From Asterella californica (Eukaryota > Streptophyta > Marchantiopsida > Marchantiales > Aytoniaceae), in NCBI GenBank assembly GCA_036924285.1, contig JAYKYS010000006.1, positions 25,642,001 to 25,706,000 on the forward strand: a stretch of 64,000 nt of DNA, given 5' to 3'. Below the pieces are notes generated by a model. That model had not been told where the DNA came from and ran no database searches. It was given only the letters and a program-made list of their open reading frames with translations. Positions 24,972 through 37,251 of this stretch are shown here, one piece after another (the first letter of the stretch is position 1; each line of letters begins with the position of its first letter). Made by a program: the position numbers and the translations under genes.

Positions 24972-27700
24972 CTATCAATTTGTAGAGTATGCCTGATCGC
25001 TCAGTCTCGCAGCGACTCTCACAGCTACCTCTCTTGACCTTTGTCTAAACCAGCTCTGCTCCGTTGTTCCTCCTCATTCTCGCATGTTCTTGCCTACTCA
25101 ACCGAATTTCCTCCACGGCCATGGCACTCACTGGGGCCTACAGTACCCACGTCATCGCCATGGTCGTGATGCTTGCTACAAACATCAGAATTCGCTTTTC
25201 TTGCTTCTATACTTTTACACTATGTACATTCATCTGTGTGACTTGATTAGTGTGACTGCTTCTTCTATGACTTAATTCACTTTTCTATAGAATGTATCAT
25301 TCAGTTTTGAAAGCACAGTAGCCAAATTCCAATCTAAAGCTATGAGAACCAAATCATGGACTGTAGTCAGGAAACCTTAAAGAAAGAGAGAGAGAAAACT
25401 GTTCAATGTACAAATCAACTCAAAGCGGGAACTTTAGAACATTTGTAAGAAATGGAGATATATCATGATATCTGATACCTGTCCCATGTATCCTGCAGAA
25501 TGCATACATAGTGTAAAACGCGACCCAATGAATAGCCAACGGATGGAAAGAACCCATCAAGCATTACAAGGGAAAAAGGGACCCAAAGTGCCAAGCAACC
25601 AACACCCTTAAGGGAGGAAGAAGACAGGGCTAATTGTCGGTATCAGTAGTTCTAAGGTCGTCTATTGCTCTTAAAATATCACACATGATAAATTAAAACT
25701 TTTGCATACAACAGATGCACATGAAGTAGCATCGCATTCATGTGCACACAATCGCTCTTCTGTGGACCGCGCTTGCTAAAGTTCTTTGTATAACAATGAA
25801 AATTCGCTGTCTAGAAAACCTAGTACAAAAAGAAAGAGAAAGTGATATTTTTTGACGTCTCTCATGGTAGTCTCGAGGCTGTCGGATCCGTATATCTCCA
25901 AGGCTAGGAGGATGAAGTGATGTCCCTCTTACATACCTCTATACTTAAGTCATCTTCTCTGCTGCCTCCATGTCTGTACCTCCTGAAAGATGGATGATCA
26001 GATGTGCCACCATCAAGTCTTGTGTCGAATCCGTGACAACCACATCTGCCACTGAGATCTGATCTTCTTTCGTAATGTACATGTCAACTCTCATTGATTT
26101 TCTTGTCTAAAAGACATACCAACACTCTCTTCATATCATGTAATCGTGCTATAACAAACACAATCTTTCTCATGTTATCATGAGTAGCTATCCACTCTCC
26201 ACCCTGAGAACAGCGAGCAAAATATTGACCCAACATGTCGAACGATATGTATGGGTGATGTGATTACCAAAAGGTTTCTTATCCTTTCCTTAGACTTTTC
26301 TTTACCTACGAAAGGAGTAGTGAACTCTTACCGTACATACATGGCTGTATGGATAGAACGAAAAGAACGTACTGTTGGTATACTCTAGACTTTAAATACC
26401 AGAGACCAGGTTTGTAACCATAAAACCCTTCTGCATAAACTCACGCTCGGCTCTCGAGTATTTGGATCTATCTTTATTTTACATAATGAATTTTCTCCTC
26501 GTTCATTCGTGAAAATTTTTGTGAGATGTGTTACGCTCGTAATGCACTGGTTAGAAATCTCATAAGCTGATTATCGTTCCTAAGTCACTAGTACAAATTT
26601 GCGACTCTGATTGTACTCTCAAGTAGTAAGCATTCGAAATAAGACAATCTACTGCCATTGGTTCAAAATGTTTCAACTACAACTAACCACATTAACAAAA
26701 TGATATACAACATAATTCTAAAACTATTCAGAAGTTCATGAAAGAGTTTTGTTAAAGATTTCAGTTCAAAGTTGAAAGTTGCAACTCGAGTCATATGCTA
26801 GTAAAATGATGTTGAAGTAAGTCACACAAACATCGATACAATGAAGAGAGGTTGAGGTTTTATCTCAGTGACCACCTCTTGTATCAAATTTCGTCCTTTC
26901 ATTATCATTCTGAACTGGAACATGCCACACTTTTTCAACCATAGATTGTCATCTGCTTGACTGCAAATCCATTCCACCTCGTTTGAGTTTACGCGGTACA
27001 GTCCTTAGGCAAGTTAAACTGTATCCCATCGTCAGCAGGATGAGTGAATGAGACAAAACAGAAGCACACGATATGAAAAGCCTCATAATTCCAGAATTTA
27101 GAGCAAAAGAATAGCAAAGTTTCAGTTCCATATAAGAGAAAAGAAACTAAGAAGAAGTTATGAAGAAAGAAGAAGAAAAGGAAGAAGTTAAGAAGAAAAG
27201 GAAATGACAGGGAAGCAGATGCACTGAGATTCTAAGAGGATGAGGAAGAGGAAGAGGAAGAGAATGAGGAGTAGCATTTGAGCCCTGGGGCCATGCGCGG
27301 CTGAGTCTGATCCCATGAGTATTGGGCACGTCATCTTCGGGATGTTTCACCGTCACGAGGGCGGTTGATGATTAGGATGCCTTGTCAACTTGAACCAGTA
27401 GAGAGCGCACGAAATGTCGCCTGCGCTGCTGTTGTTTGGTATTGACCTCACCAGAACTAAAACGGAAGAATTTCTTGCACAGATCGTCTTCCCCAACAAT
27501 TTGCGCACGAGCGAGAATTTTCAGTGTCCTCAAGGATCTTGCTCTCTTTCTCGTAAGGCAAGTTCCTGTTGTTTGATTGTATTCGAGGATTCCTTTCTTT
27601 TCTCTTCTGAAGTACAGAGTCACAAGATCTGCTCTGACCGTCAACTAGTAGCAGTCGTAATTAGGATGATATGATGATTTTAGACCCAAGATCGCCTCAG
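24972..27700. other. Gene-free stretch between TBCA and the enoyl-CoA hydratase gene
   Basis: The first few hundred bases should be the TBCA promoter, read leftward. Beyond that I see no exon chain. A purine-rich GGAAGA microsatellite lies at about 27140-27270. The opposed 86- and 90-residue frames at 27372-27674 overlap each other antisense and have no recognisable similarity. Confidence 0.45.
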
Positions 27701-28040
27701 TTCAACCCCGTGCGTCTGCCACATGCTTGTAAATTTCAAGAACGGGTAATGGAATTGTGAGTTCATTTAGTCCGTCGGACCTCGTGAAATTTACTGGAGG
27801 CGATTGGCTGCTCCAAGAAAGATTAAGACTTTCAGCGTGAGCCAAGAAATTTCGCGAATCATTTCGAGTTTGCCTCATGCTTTTGAAAGACAGGCTGTAG
27901 ATGCTCCGTTTTGTTTCGGCATGGCATGTGAGTCGCTTTTGAGCTTTACCGGCACTTACTGGACATTCGAATCAGTTTGTCAGCTTTTCTTACCACGTTT
28001 GTATTTTGAAGCAGATCTGTATTAAGAACGGAGGCACGCC

Positions 28041-29627
28041 ATGGGCGGAGAGACAAAAATGGAGGATGTTCGCGAACAGATAAAATTGGACATTTCTGGA
28101 AATGGAGTTGCGACCGTGACGTTGAATAGACCCAAATCCATGAATTCTCTGTCGTTCGAGATGATTGGTTACCTTGCTCAAATCATAAACTCACTTGCCA
28201 ACGACGACAAAGTGAAAGTCATTATACTGACTGGTACTGGGCGGGGCTTCACCGCTGGCGTGGTTGGTTTCTTTCCTTTTCTCCGTACCAGTTCTTGCCA
28301 TCTTCAATAGGCGTAGACTGGCGGGCGTGGAATCTTACTTGTATGTGTTGTAGTGGTCTCAGGTGAGGTGTATGAATTGCATTCCTCACTTTCTGGCACG
28401 CCATTGCCATCAGCTTGTAGTGTTTTGAGCATTCTCCGCAGAACATTGACTGGTGTCTTCTTTGTTAAACTGGGGGAATTATCTGTCCGGCATTTGTTCT
28501 TTTGAACAGGATCTCAGTGCAGCCAAAAAGGTTTTTCAAGGTGAAGTCACAGATGAGACTAGAGATCCTGTTATCCAGATGGAACGCTGTAGGAAGCCTA
28601 TTATCGGTGCCATAAATGGATGGGCTATTACAGGTGGATTTGAGCTTGCTCTGGCCTGCGACATACTGATAGCCAGCACTGAAGCAAAGTTCATGGATAC
28701 TCACGCCAAGTAAGAAGACGATGTGCTCTCACTTTTTTCTCTATGCGCCCTTTCACAAGCTAGCTTCAACTTCCTCTTTCATTTTCGGCATAATTGAATA
28801 TGGCGTAAGTTGTCATAGAGACTGGTGCATGGATGAACTCATCTACGCCAGTTGCTTTGCAGGAGTAATAGAAGAAGACGATGTGCTCTCACTTTCCTCT
28901 CACTATGCGCCCTTTCATAAGCTAAACTAGCTTCAACTTTCTCGTTCATTTTCGGCAGAATTGAGTACGGCGTAAGTTGTCACAGAGAATGGTGCATGGA
29001 TGGACTCATCTATGTCAGTTACTTTGCAGGAGTAAGAGAACTCAGGTGCAAGCATTCGTAGTATTCTCATCCTGGTATATGCGGACTTGCAGGTTTGGAA
29101 TTTTCCCATCATGGGGTCTATCACAGAAGTTGTCACGCCTCATAGGGCTGAATCGTGCACGGCATGTCCATCTCACGGCCATGCAAATAGATGCTCAGCT
29201 TGCTGAGAGATGGGGTCTTGTAAGCCAAGTGGTCGCACCAGCTGAGCTTATGCAGACAGCGAAGTCCATTGCAGAAATGATTTTGAAGAACAATGAGAAT
29301 ATGGTACGAGAGGTCAAGGCTGTTGTAAATGATGGTGCTAAACTGCCTCTCGGTGAAGCGTTCCGTTTGGAGAAGGTATGATCATCCAGATGGTTTTCTC
29401 CTCGTGATATTTTCTCTGGTAGGACTTGCTACTACGTTGATGTTATAAGATCTGAAGTGTGACTTTGCTGCCCTCTCGCACGTGCAGAAATTTACTCGAA
29501 TTTCGTTTTTTAATCGGTGTGTGTCCAGGAAAGGGCACATGCCTCTTACAAAGCAATGACCCCAGAAGCTTTTGCCAAGATGCAGCAGTACATTTCTGGG
29601 CCGAAGCCAGCTCCATCCAAGTTATGA
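28041..29627 (+). CDS. ECHIA: Peroxisomal enoyl-CoA hydratase/isomerase family protein
   Basis: Four exons, 28041-28262, 28510-28709, 29093-29375 and 29529-29627, give 267 residues with agreeing phases and GT-AG borders. The crotonase fold is clear: ATVTLNRPKSMNSLS near residue 25, the first oxyanion-hole strand GRGFTAGVDLSAA near 68-79, and the second, GAINGWAITGGFELALACD, at 107-125. Glu119 matches the first catalytic Glu of hydratases; the second is replaced by His139 (MDTHAKFGIFPSWG), as I recall for the plant ECHIA clade. The C-terminus is SKL, a type 1 peroxisomal targeting signal, so the protein should act in peroxisomal beta-oxidation of enoyl-CoA. The first ATG is in strong context (gccATGG). 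Intron 2 carries a tandem duplication. The symbol is by resemblance to Arabidopsis At4g16210. Confidence 0.9.
28710..29036 (+). repeat. Tandem duplication inside intron 2 of the enoyl-CoA hydratase gene
   Basis: Two copies of about 160 bp (about 28710-28869 and 28870-29036) both run from 'gaagacgatgtgctctcac' through 'tatgcgccctttca.aagct', 'ttcattttcggca.aattga' and 'gtgcatggatg' to 'tttgcaggagtaa.aga'. Each copy therefore ends in an acceptor-like tttgcag, and the first begins at the real donor. They differ by scattered substitutions, so the event is not new. Confidence 0.8.
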
Positions 29628-31079
29628 TTCGGGCATTTGTCCAGCCATCTTATCCATTCCTTCGTTCTGATCGAGCTGAACATGTGGACAAAGTCTGTTA
29701 CATTGTCAACCGGCTAGTTGCTGTAGTTGAGTTTTGCGATCAACACAACTCTTCAGATGATGGCGGACGAGAGCTAGGAGAATCAGGGTTGGTACGGAAC
29801 TTCTGTAAATATGGTATAACGTCACAATTTAGTTCGGGGTATTGCAGGCTTGCATGTTCAGTAAGCAATGATTTACAGCAGTGTATTTGCAGAGAAGAAT
29901 CTGCAAGGGATCACATACACCATGTTCGCTTGATCGAGATGTGTTATGCTTCTTTTGAAGTAGTTCATCTATGTATCCGCCACAGTATGGTCAACACGGT
30001 TTTAGCCCCACATCATATCAGCAAGCTCGTATTTGTTTCCGAGATTTAAGACGATCATGGTAAGAGGGGCTTTTCATTGTTAGTTCCATCGACTGCAGTT
30101 TTGAGAAGATCCCAAGAGCAAGTGCAGCAGCAGTAAATTTCAAGCAAAAGGTTGTTAAATTCCAACGGTCAGGCAGGTCTCTACAAATGGAAAATGGTCC
30201 TCTACATTGCAGAGCGCCAGTCTTGGAACGGAGACTTTGTTCGAAATGTGGCAAGGTGCAGACGCATCGTACGAATCGAAACAATGAAGTCCACAAAAAG
30301 TTACAGGTCCAGGAATACACAAGGCACTATGAAAGTACAATCCGTTGCCGTAGACACCGTGCCATAGCTGCACGGTTTTAGAAACAAGGATGGGTTGAAG
30401 AAAGAACGAGAGCTGAGGAAAGGGGGCAGTAGGGCGTGTCAAAGCTGGAACCTCTCGGTATATTCCTGTCGCGGGAGATTGTTACAGATGCGGCAAGAGG
30501 TACTCGCAGGAAACGCCCGCGGGCGCCTGTAATTAACGTTTTTTTCGGGTCGGCCTTGAATTTCAACAGCAAGCAAGTCCGGTGCTTAGAAAATTTATTG
30601 TATCTTTTAAAACAAAACAAAATATTTATAATGATTGAAAACACAATTTTTTGAAACTATACACAGACTTAGACAATTACACAAAATTGTTTCTGGAAAC
30701 AGGTGTAATAAGAAACCAAGATTGTAATTCATCGAAGAGAATATTTTTACTGATATAGAATTGTTTTGATAAAAAATTATAACATTTATATATATTTTAT
30801 CAAATATATATCCGAAGAAAACACATCTATTTACATTCAAATTAAAATTTTTTTTTTTATCAAATATATATGTATAACAAATAAATCTAAAATTTTTAAG
30901 AAAATAATTATTATTTGCGAAGATTTCCATCGGTGTCTGGTTGTGGATTGTCATTGTAGATGTTTGATTCATCAAATACATTGCACATGAAACAACTTAT
31001 GCTAATAAGTTCTAAGTATGATCTTCTGATCAACACATACAACTTTTGTTATATGTCGATTTTTGCGTTCCGTAATTTT
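29628..31079. other. 3' region of the hydratase gene, then AT-rich intergenic DNA
   Basis: 29628 to about 30150 is the likely 3' UTR. The 196-residue frame at 29459-30049 overlaps the last exon in another frame and is a shadow. From about 30590 the sequence becomes AT-rich with low-complexity frames and leads into the Copia integrase fragment. Confidence 0.5.
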
Positions 31080-31086
31080 GTGCTAC

Positions 31087-31412
31087 TATGTCAATTCGAC
31101 AAGCAAGCTAGACAGCCCTTTAAAGGATCAGGTAAAAGACGTCCATACTAACGTATGGACTACTTCTCAATCAAGTATGATCGATTTTCAATACTTCGTG
31201 TCCTTCATTGATGATCATTCACGTTATATTTGAATCTATTTGTTAATAAACAAGTCCTCTACCGAAGTACTATCGATATTCTAGACTTTCAATAAGTTGA
31301 TGTAAAAATAATCTAGAAAATCTATTTTTCGTTTGAGATCGGATGGAAGAGACGAGTTTGTTTTTGAAGAGTGCGATGCATATCTACATGAGCATGGCAT
31401 CTAACATAGAAA
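31087..31412 (+). pseudogene. Copia retrotransposon integrase fragment, decayed
   Basis: The + strand reads CQFDKQARQPF, the end of the Copia pre-integrase zinc region. After a frameshift it reads FQYFVSFIDDHSRY, then IFRLRSDGRDEF, then AYLHEHGI. These are the conserved blocks around the first two catalytic Asp of the retroviral-type integrase core. At least four stop codons and one frameshift interrupt it, so it is dead. Its orientation is opposite to the gag-protease and LTR of the element at 31.5-34.0 kb. Confidence 0.8.
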
Positions 31413-31559
31413 GACATACAGTTACAATCGCAAGTTAACGGAAAATATTACATTTCAGCCAAGTCCAAGGACGATGTTGCAGCCTGGCGTCGTAGCCTGG
31501 GGCAACGAATTCATTCTCCAGTTCAACTAGCGTTCACCAAACAAGTTTGTATATGAGAA

Positions 31560-33102
31560 AGTCTCCTCCACGTAAACTAGCGGTAGGAGTTTCCTTCAAC
31601 TGGATACAATGCATAACATGAGGAGTTCTAAGCATAGCAGTTAAACATTCATTCTTGAAAATATTAGCTCTAGACTCTAGTGGACTCATTGGATTCAAAT
31701 TCGAACAGACCTGTAACTAAATCAGAACTCGGAAAGCTTTTTAATCTCTAGAAGTTCATGTGCCCATGATGTCAGTATCAAACACTATTGGATCATTCTA
31801 TCCATATACAGTAGCTTGTAACTTAAGCATAAAAGCATCTAGTTTGAACTGCTTATCACTCTTGCTACCTCGAGCTACTGACAATGCGATTAGAATCTTC
31901 AATAAAGCATCCATCTTTATTGAAGCACACTTGCAAATCTTGCCCTACCAACTATCGTACATATAGCAAATTTCTAATCAATGTGGGTGCATTTCATGTA
32001 AACGTTGAAGCAAGAATGTCAAACAAAATATTACTCGTGTGTTGAATCTGGTGCTTGGTGTCATCGCTTGTCCGCATAAATTGAGGAGTCTCCACAAACT
32101 CGAGTGAACTGAGCAAATTCTGATAAGGTGTCATGTGACTAGTGGGGTCATAGTCGATCATCCATTCAGTCTGTGGTTCGAAAGTTGCATAACTCTGATG
32201 TGTTGTAATCAGTAACTATTCTAAGTAGACTTGCTTAGTTCCTGAATATTCTTGCTGGTTGTTGTGGTAGTGTTGTTGATTGTTCTGTAGCTTGTAGCAT
32301 CGATTAGCCATTGTGACCTTGCTTCTTACAATAGTTATAAGAACTAGGCGACGTCTTCGATTGTCACAAGAACCAACATGTTGCTAGTTCTATTGTTGCT
32401 GCAGTTGTTGTTGTTGTTGTTGTTGTGACTACTATCCGTGACTTCGTCCACGTCCAACATCTTTTCCACGACCCCTATTCCGAGATCTTCAAGAACCTAC
32501 AAAATGTACAGATTCTTGTTAACTCATCGAAGTAGAACTCCCTAGCAAGCGCACGTCCTCTCTTAACATCATAGAAAATTGTTCATCAAATTGTGAAATG
32601 GGTTTTTTGGTTGAAATTGAAGTGATGAATTGCTTGTACTCAACAAGCAATCCTTGCAATGTGGTCATGATCAAGACAATGGAATCTGTCTCGACTTTGA
32701 TCAAAGATAATTGATCTGTGAGCTATTTGACGTGATTCATATAATCGTGTATGCACATCGATCTCTTTTTCACAATGTTAAACGGTTGTAATAATTGCAA
32801 CTTCTGCACCTATGTTCTTGATTGAAACAGACGCGCGAGTGCATCTCAAGACTTGGATGTATCATAGTCTTGGATGTGATCTATCATCGATGTTGAAACT
32901 GTCAACGCGATGTAGTAAATCATCTTGTACGATCGCTACTTGAAACGGATACATAAAGCGCTTTCTCCTCCTCAATGATAAGATCACATGAATCTTGTCC
33001 TTGTAAGAAAGTCATCATCCAGAACTTCCATACTTGGTAGTTGTTCTTGTCGAGTTTCTCTCCAATGATAAAAGACACAAACTCTGTCATAGTTGCAATC
33101 AA
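31560..33102 (-). pseudogene. Copia gag-protease remnant, decayed
   Basis: The minus strand carries a Copia-type gag start (KLDKNNYQVWKFWMM, about 33060-33010), a second gag block at 32704-32519 and a Gln-rich repeat encoded by (CAA)n at about 32395-32420. A degraded zinc-knuckle (YCKKQGH) follows near 32320, then EWMIDYDPTSHMTP near 32130-32175. The last corresponds to the protease active-site segment with its central Asp-Ser-Gly altered. Stops and frameshifts are spread throughout. It runs from the primer-binding site at 33734 toward lower coordinates. Confidence 0.75.
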
Positions 33103-33733
33103 GAAATTGCATTATTCTGTTCGCGTAAAACCTCATTGAACCTCCACTTGTCTGTCCACACCTCAAGATCAAGAATTGGTCACAAGTCACAAAAAGGCAA
33201 CTTCGTGCATTCCTCCTGCAGTGAAAATGAAGAAAAAACTTGTCAGTGAAATGTAAATATACAAAATAAGACAAAAATGTCAAAAGAACAAACCAAGTAA
33301 GCTTGAAACTACACCAAATGAAGTTTGAAATGGATATACAACACTTCATAATTTCACAAATTTTTCAACGTGTATCAGTATCTATTTTGGACTCAAGTCT
33401 TAAAATTTTCATTTGGTCGAAAAAGATTCATTTGAAAATCTCTCGTTGGAAAGCTCTAAATCAATTGAAACTTGACCGAGTATACAAAAAATAACAACTT
33501 GGCCTTCTAAACAAGATAATTACAAAGGGAGAAGTCAGAAGATTTCAGCGAGAAAAATCATCTAGACCTCCAAAATTGCATTCAAAGTATTTGGTGATGA
33601 AAAAATGATTTCTTCTCACCAAACGCATAAGTAGGATAGTGCTCGACATAATACACAACTCTATCTGTTCTCTCCTGTACTTCTCCATGCACAAACTCCA
33701 TCTTGCTCATCACAAGAGACACATGTTTTGTAC

Positions 33734-33746
33734 TGCTCTGATACCA
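33734..33746 (-). other. Primer-binding site of the Copia element
   Basis: The minus strand reads TGGTATCAGAGCA, the standard plant Copia primer-binding site complementary to initiator tRNA-Met. It directly abuts the LTR end, which fixes the element's orientation as minus. Confidence 0.88.
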
Positions 33747-33970
33747 TGTAGAAATATTGATATGAAGACACTCTAAGAAGAAAGAACGAGTAGACAAAGA
33801 AATAAATAGGAATGATGAGAGAGACTTCATCTCTCCATGTATAGTATAGTGATGTGAGTACAAGAGAAATCATAATGGTGGATTAACCCTCTAACAAACT
33901 ATACATAACAATCCTAATACTCTAGTTTGTATCAGCCGTCGATTTATTAGAGCTTGGGACTATATCAACA
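33747..33970 (-). mobile_element. Copia 5' LTR, 224 bp
   Basis: It lies next to the primer-binding site and is bounded by TG...CA. The minus strand starts TGTTGATATAGTCCCAAGC and ends ATATCAATATTTCTACA. No second copy was found in the window, so the 3' LTR is missing or beyond recognition and no target-site duplication can be assigned. Confidence 0.8.
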
Positions 33971-36900
33971 AAGACTAGGTGTGATAGAGCTCTAAATCTT
34001 GTATCTCTGATGGTATAAGCTTCTTTATGTCATTGAATATGATATAGATACAACATGAACTTGTGGAGAACATGATCAGGTTGTTGTTATCGAAAAAGAT
34101 AAAAGTTAAGAAATTCTGTACTAAGCTAGCTGACAATAATGTTACCTCCAAGTATTAACTAATAGTTAGATCTTGAGGTGGAGAAGATCCAAAGATAACC
34201 TATAAGATGAGCAAGATGAACATTGATACACGCGAGTGAGAGACTATCTATCGGAGAGGTTTCATTATCATTTCATTATCATTTCAAAATCACTTCATAT
34301 CAGTTCATTATCCCTTCACCGAAGATTAGTGTCCCAATCGGTTTAGTCTACAATCTTCTAAGAGAAATGTCGTGAGTTCAATCCATTGCGGGTATGATTG
34401 GAGGTGCATGCCCTGCAAATTGTTAACGAAGCTTCTGGTTCGAGTTTCGCAGTGGTGGACTTCCTTAAACAGTCCATGTCTGCGAAGATCCCAAGATACA
34501 TGTAATAATATTTATCATTTATCATATTCTAATCAGTTTAATGTTTTACTGAACCTTTCACAACGGATAAGTTAGGTGATAAATTTTATCTTTCCAAGCC
34601 GTTTAATGTTTTTTTACTGAACCATTTTCAACGGGAAGGTTAGGTGATAAATTATACCTTTGCATATTAGTTTCTTCCACTAGAAGTGGTGGTGAATATA
34701 ATATGCAAGGAAGGATCTTTTTATAATTATGCATCTTAATCGTCTAGCATAATATGAACCAAGAAGAAGATAAGCGAGATGTGACAAGAGAAAATGAGAT
34801 AGTGGACTGGTTCGATGTGGATTGAGTTTTGTAGTAAAAAATGACAAATGGCTGAAAATATTATAAGTAATATGATTAATTGGTTGAAAAATTAAAAAAG
34901 AAATGAAGTAAATAACCAATGAAATAACAAGAGAAATAGCTTTCTGAATTCACGTGGTTAATATATATTTTTCCGATATTCTAGAAATAAATAAGTATAC
35001 TTTAGAACTAAATTTGTTATATTTGCCCATTGTAAAAACACAACACTTGTAGGTTAAGTGTGTGAAATGATCTGCTTTTTATATAGACATGGTTATCATA
35101 GATGAATATAAAAATTTCATGTACGGACAGCAAAGGGAAAGCCGTCTAATATTTATTTAAATTATAACTAAACTCTTCTAAGAAAAATAATTTAATCCTA
35201 AATTTAAAAGTGTTCATATATCTCTTCCATCTGAATATGGAAAAGGTGAATATACCTCCAAAGCGATTTCAACCCGGCTTAAGCAGAAACGGAGTAACTT
35301 CAGATCAGTTAAAAGTTTCGTTCGTGTTTGTTACTTGTTTGGTGGCTTGTTCAGAAAAATAGTGCGAAGAATATTTATCAGATGAAAATAATCTTATAAA
35401 AGAGTTATGTACGGAATGCGATTTGGATTGGAGAGTGAGTTTTAGGTGAAGGAGCGAGAAAATAACTAATTAATTAATTATAATTTTTATATTAATTTTT
35501 ATATTTCACGTAGATCAGAGGATAAGTTTTAGATGTGAAGCGGACTTTCACACGAGCCATATACTTTAAAACGTAGCGTCAGTAGGTATCACATTCCAGC
35601 ACAAGTGATTTACTTTTTCTCTCGTAAATATTTATTTATTTTTGAAGAATTATTTTAATCTCGAGGGTGGTTAGAGAAAGCATAGATCTCTTCATCTAAT
35701 CTTAATCTCATAATGATAGATTCTCTACCATAATCTCTTCCTTTTTTCTTAAATATCTTTTTCTTAAATTGTTCTAATGAATTCTCGCGGATGGTTAAAG
35801 AGAAGAAAAAAGTAGCGCGACCTTAGTACCCGAATGCGATCTTTTATTCATCTATCCCATAGGAAGAAAAGGGATATGGACTTCTGAGAGCTCTTCACAT
35901 TAGAAGGATTATCTTTAGAGCTGAAAGCCACGAGATAAATTTCGCAAATGCCCGGATCCATTTCCGCTGTCTGCACATTTATTTCTCTCACAGTAATATT
36001 CGTTCTAAATGTTTCGTGAAAATGACTCCGGCGTTAAGTGGTTAATTACGCCTGCATCTCTCTCGGCTGACGGGATCGTATCTTGAAGCATTTTCTTTAC
36101 CGATGAACGCGAACATATGAAGTCAGTGCTAGACAGATTTGGTTCTGCACCAACACAAAAAACCCGAACTCTCCGAGCATTTGGCACTGAACCATTCTCT
36201 CAGATGGAGCTCGAAGTACGATCTGCTCAGTATCTGGACAAATTATTTGTTGCGGGACAACGATCATGTGGTCATGGTTTAATTGTTCCAGTTGTAGATG
36301 ATTGTCAAGGCGTGATATTAACGTTGTGCCTTGAGACTTAATCCGGATCGTTGTATGATTCAGTACTTAAACATTCGTACAACTGCGTTTACGGGCACAA
36401 ACATATCATAGGACGTAACTGTTGTCTGTGAGTGTACATATAGTGAGTGAGTGTACATAAGTTTTTGAGTAAACTGACCTTTTCGATGAGACAAAGCTCT
36501 ACAGTGAGGTACGAAGTTCAATATTGTACCCATAGTTCAGAGAACTCATCCCGATATCAAAACAACTCCATTCGCTGCTAGGTAAACATCTCGCAACACG
36601 GGCTGAAGCGTACATAGGATGGACGGCAAGTTCAGGTGGTACATTTGGATGATGGTTTAACTTTTTAAAACAGCTTCTTTCAGCATTGCCAGGCTGGGGC
36701 TCAAGTCGTTTACAGAGTTACAGTATTGCAGTGGTATGCTTTCTGATGCCTTCAACTGCAAATCTGCACAGGCTTTACCACAAATTAACACTTGTGCTAG
36801 TTTTAGAAAACAGACCAAAGTCCGCGGCTGTTTTGTCACGATTTGGACATCATAGCTTTTCCTGCCAACAAAAGTTTCCTGGTATCCCTTCATCCCAACG

Positions 36901-37250
36901 TAGTCAGTATGTCAACCAAGCTGAATGTTGTTGACATCACTAGAATCGTAAGATAATTAACATGAGTACAATCATCACTCTTGAGATGTGAATGTCAAAA
37001 CCGACTTGCTGATGGATCACTGACATTGCTGCAACCAGGGCAAGGAAACTTCAATTTCTGGCTTGAGTCCAGTTCGAGACAATTCACGCGGTTTTGAGCT
37101 TCTGCTTGGACTTGATGAAGATTAGGGTAAAATGTGACATCAGGAGATGTGATTGGATGTGGAAATGATAGAAAGAAAAGGCTCTAATTATTATTAAAAA
37201 AAACTATATACACAATTGCATTATAGCAGTTAAATAAATCTGCGCTAGCA
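33971..37250. other. Gene-free stretch between the Copia remnant and CCS
   Basis: AT-rich to about 36000, then GC-balanced up to the CCS stop. It contains a 'catttcattat' short tandem repeat at about 34262-34300 and a duplicated hairpin-motif unit at 34536-34668. From about 36650 to 37250 it is probably the CCS 3' UTR. The + strand frame at 36117-36341 is unrecognised. Confidence 0.45.
34536..34668 (+). repeat. Tandem pair of ~66-bp units of the dispersed hairpin motif
   Basis: Both copies (34536-34600 and 34601-34668) read 'gtttaatgttt.actgaacc.tt.caacgg..a.gttaggtgataaatt'. The end segment matches the motif seen near 664 and 14796. Confidence 0.65.
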
Positions 37251-37251
37251 G

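Noticed and set aside
27372..27674. Opposed 86- and 90-residue ORFs
   Set aside because: They overlap on opposite strands and neither shows a family motif or splice partners; one or both must be chance.
29459..30049. 196-residue + strand ORF after the hydratase gene
   Set aside because: It overlaps the last hydratase exon in another frame and continues into the 3' UTR. No domain, and the exon in the crotonase frame is far stronger.
34331..34400. Possible tRNA gene (gagttcaatcc B-box-like motif)
   Set aside because: No acceptor-stem pairing, anticodon arm or A box could be drawn.
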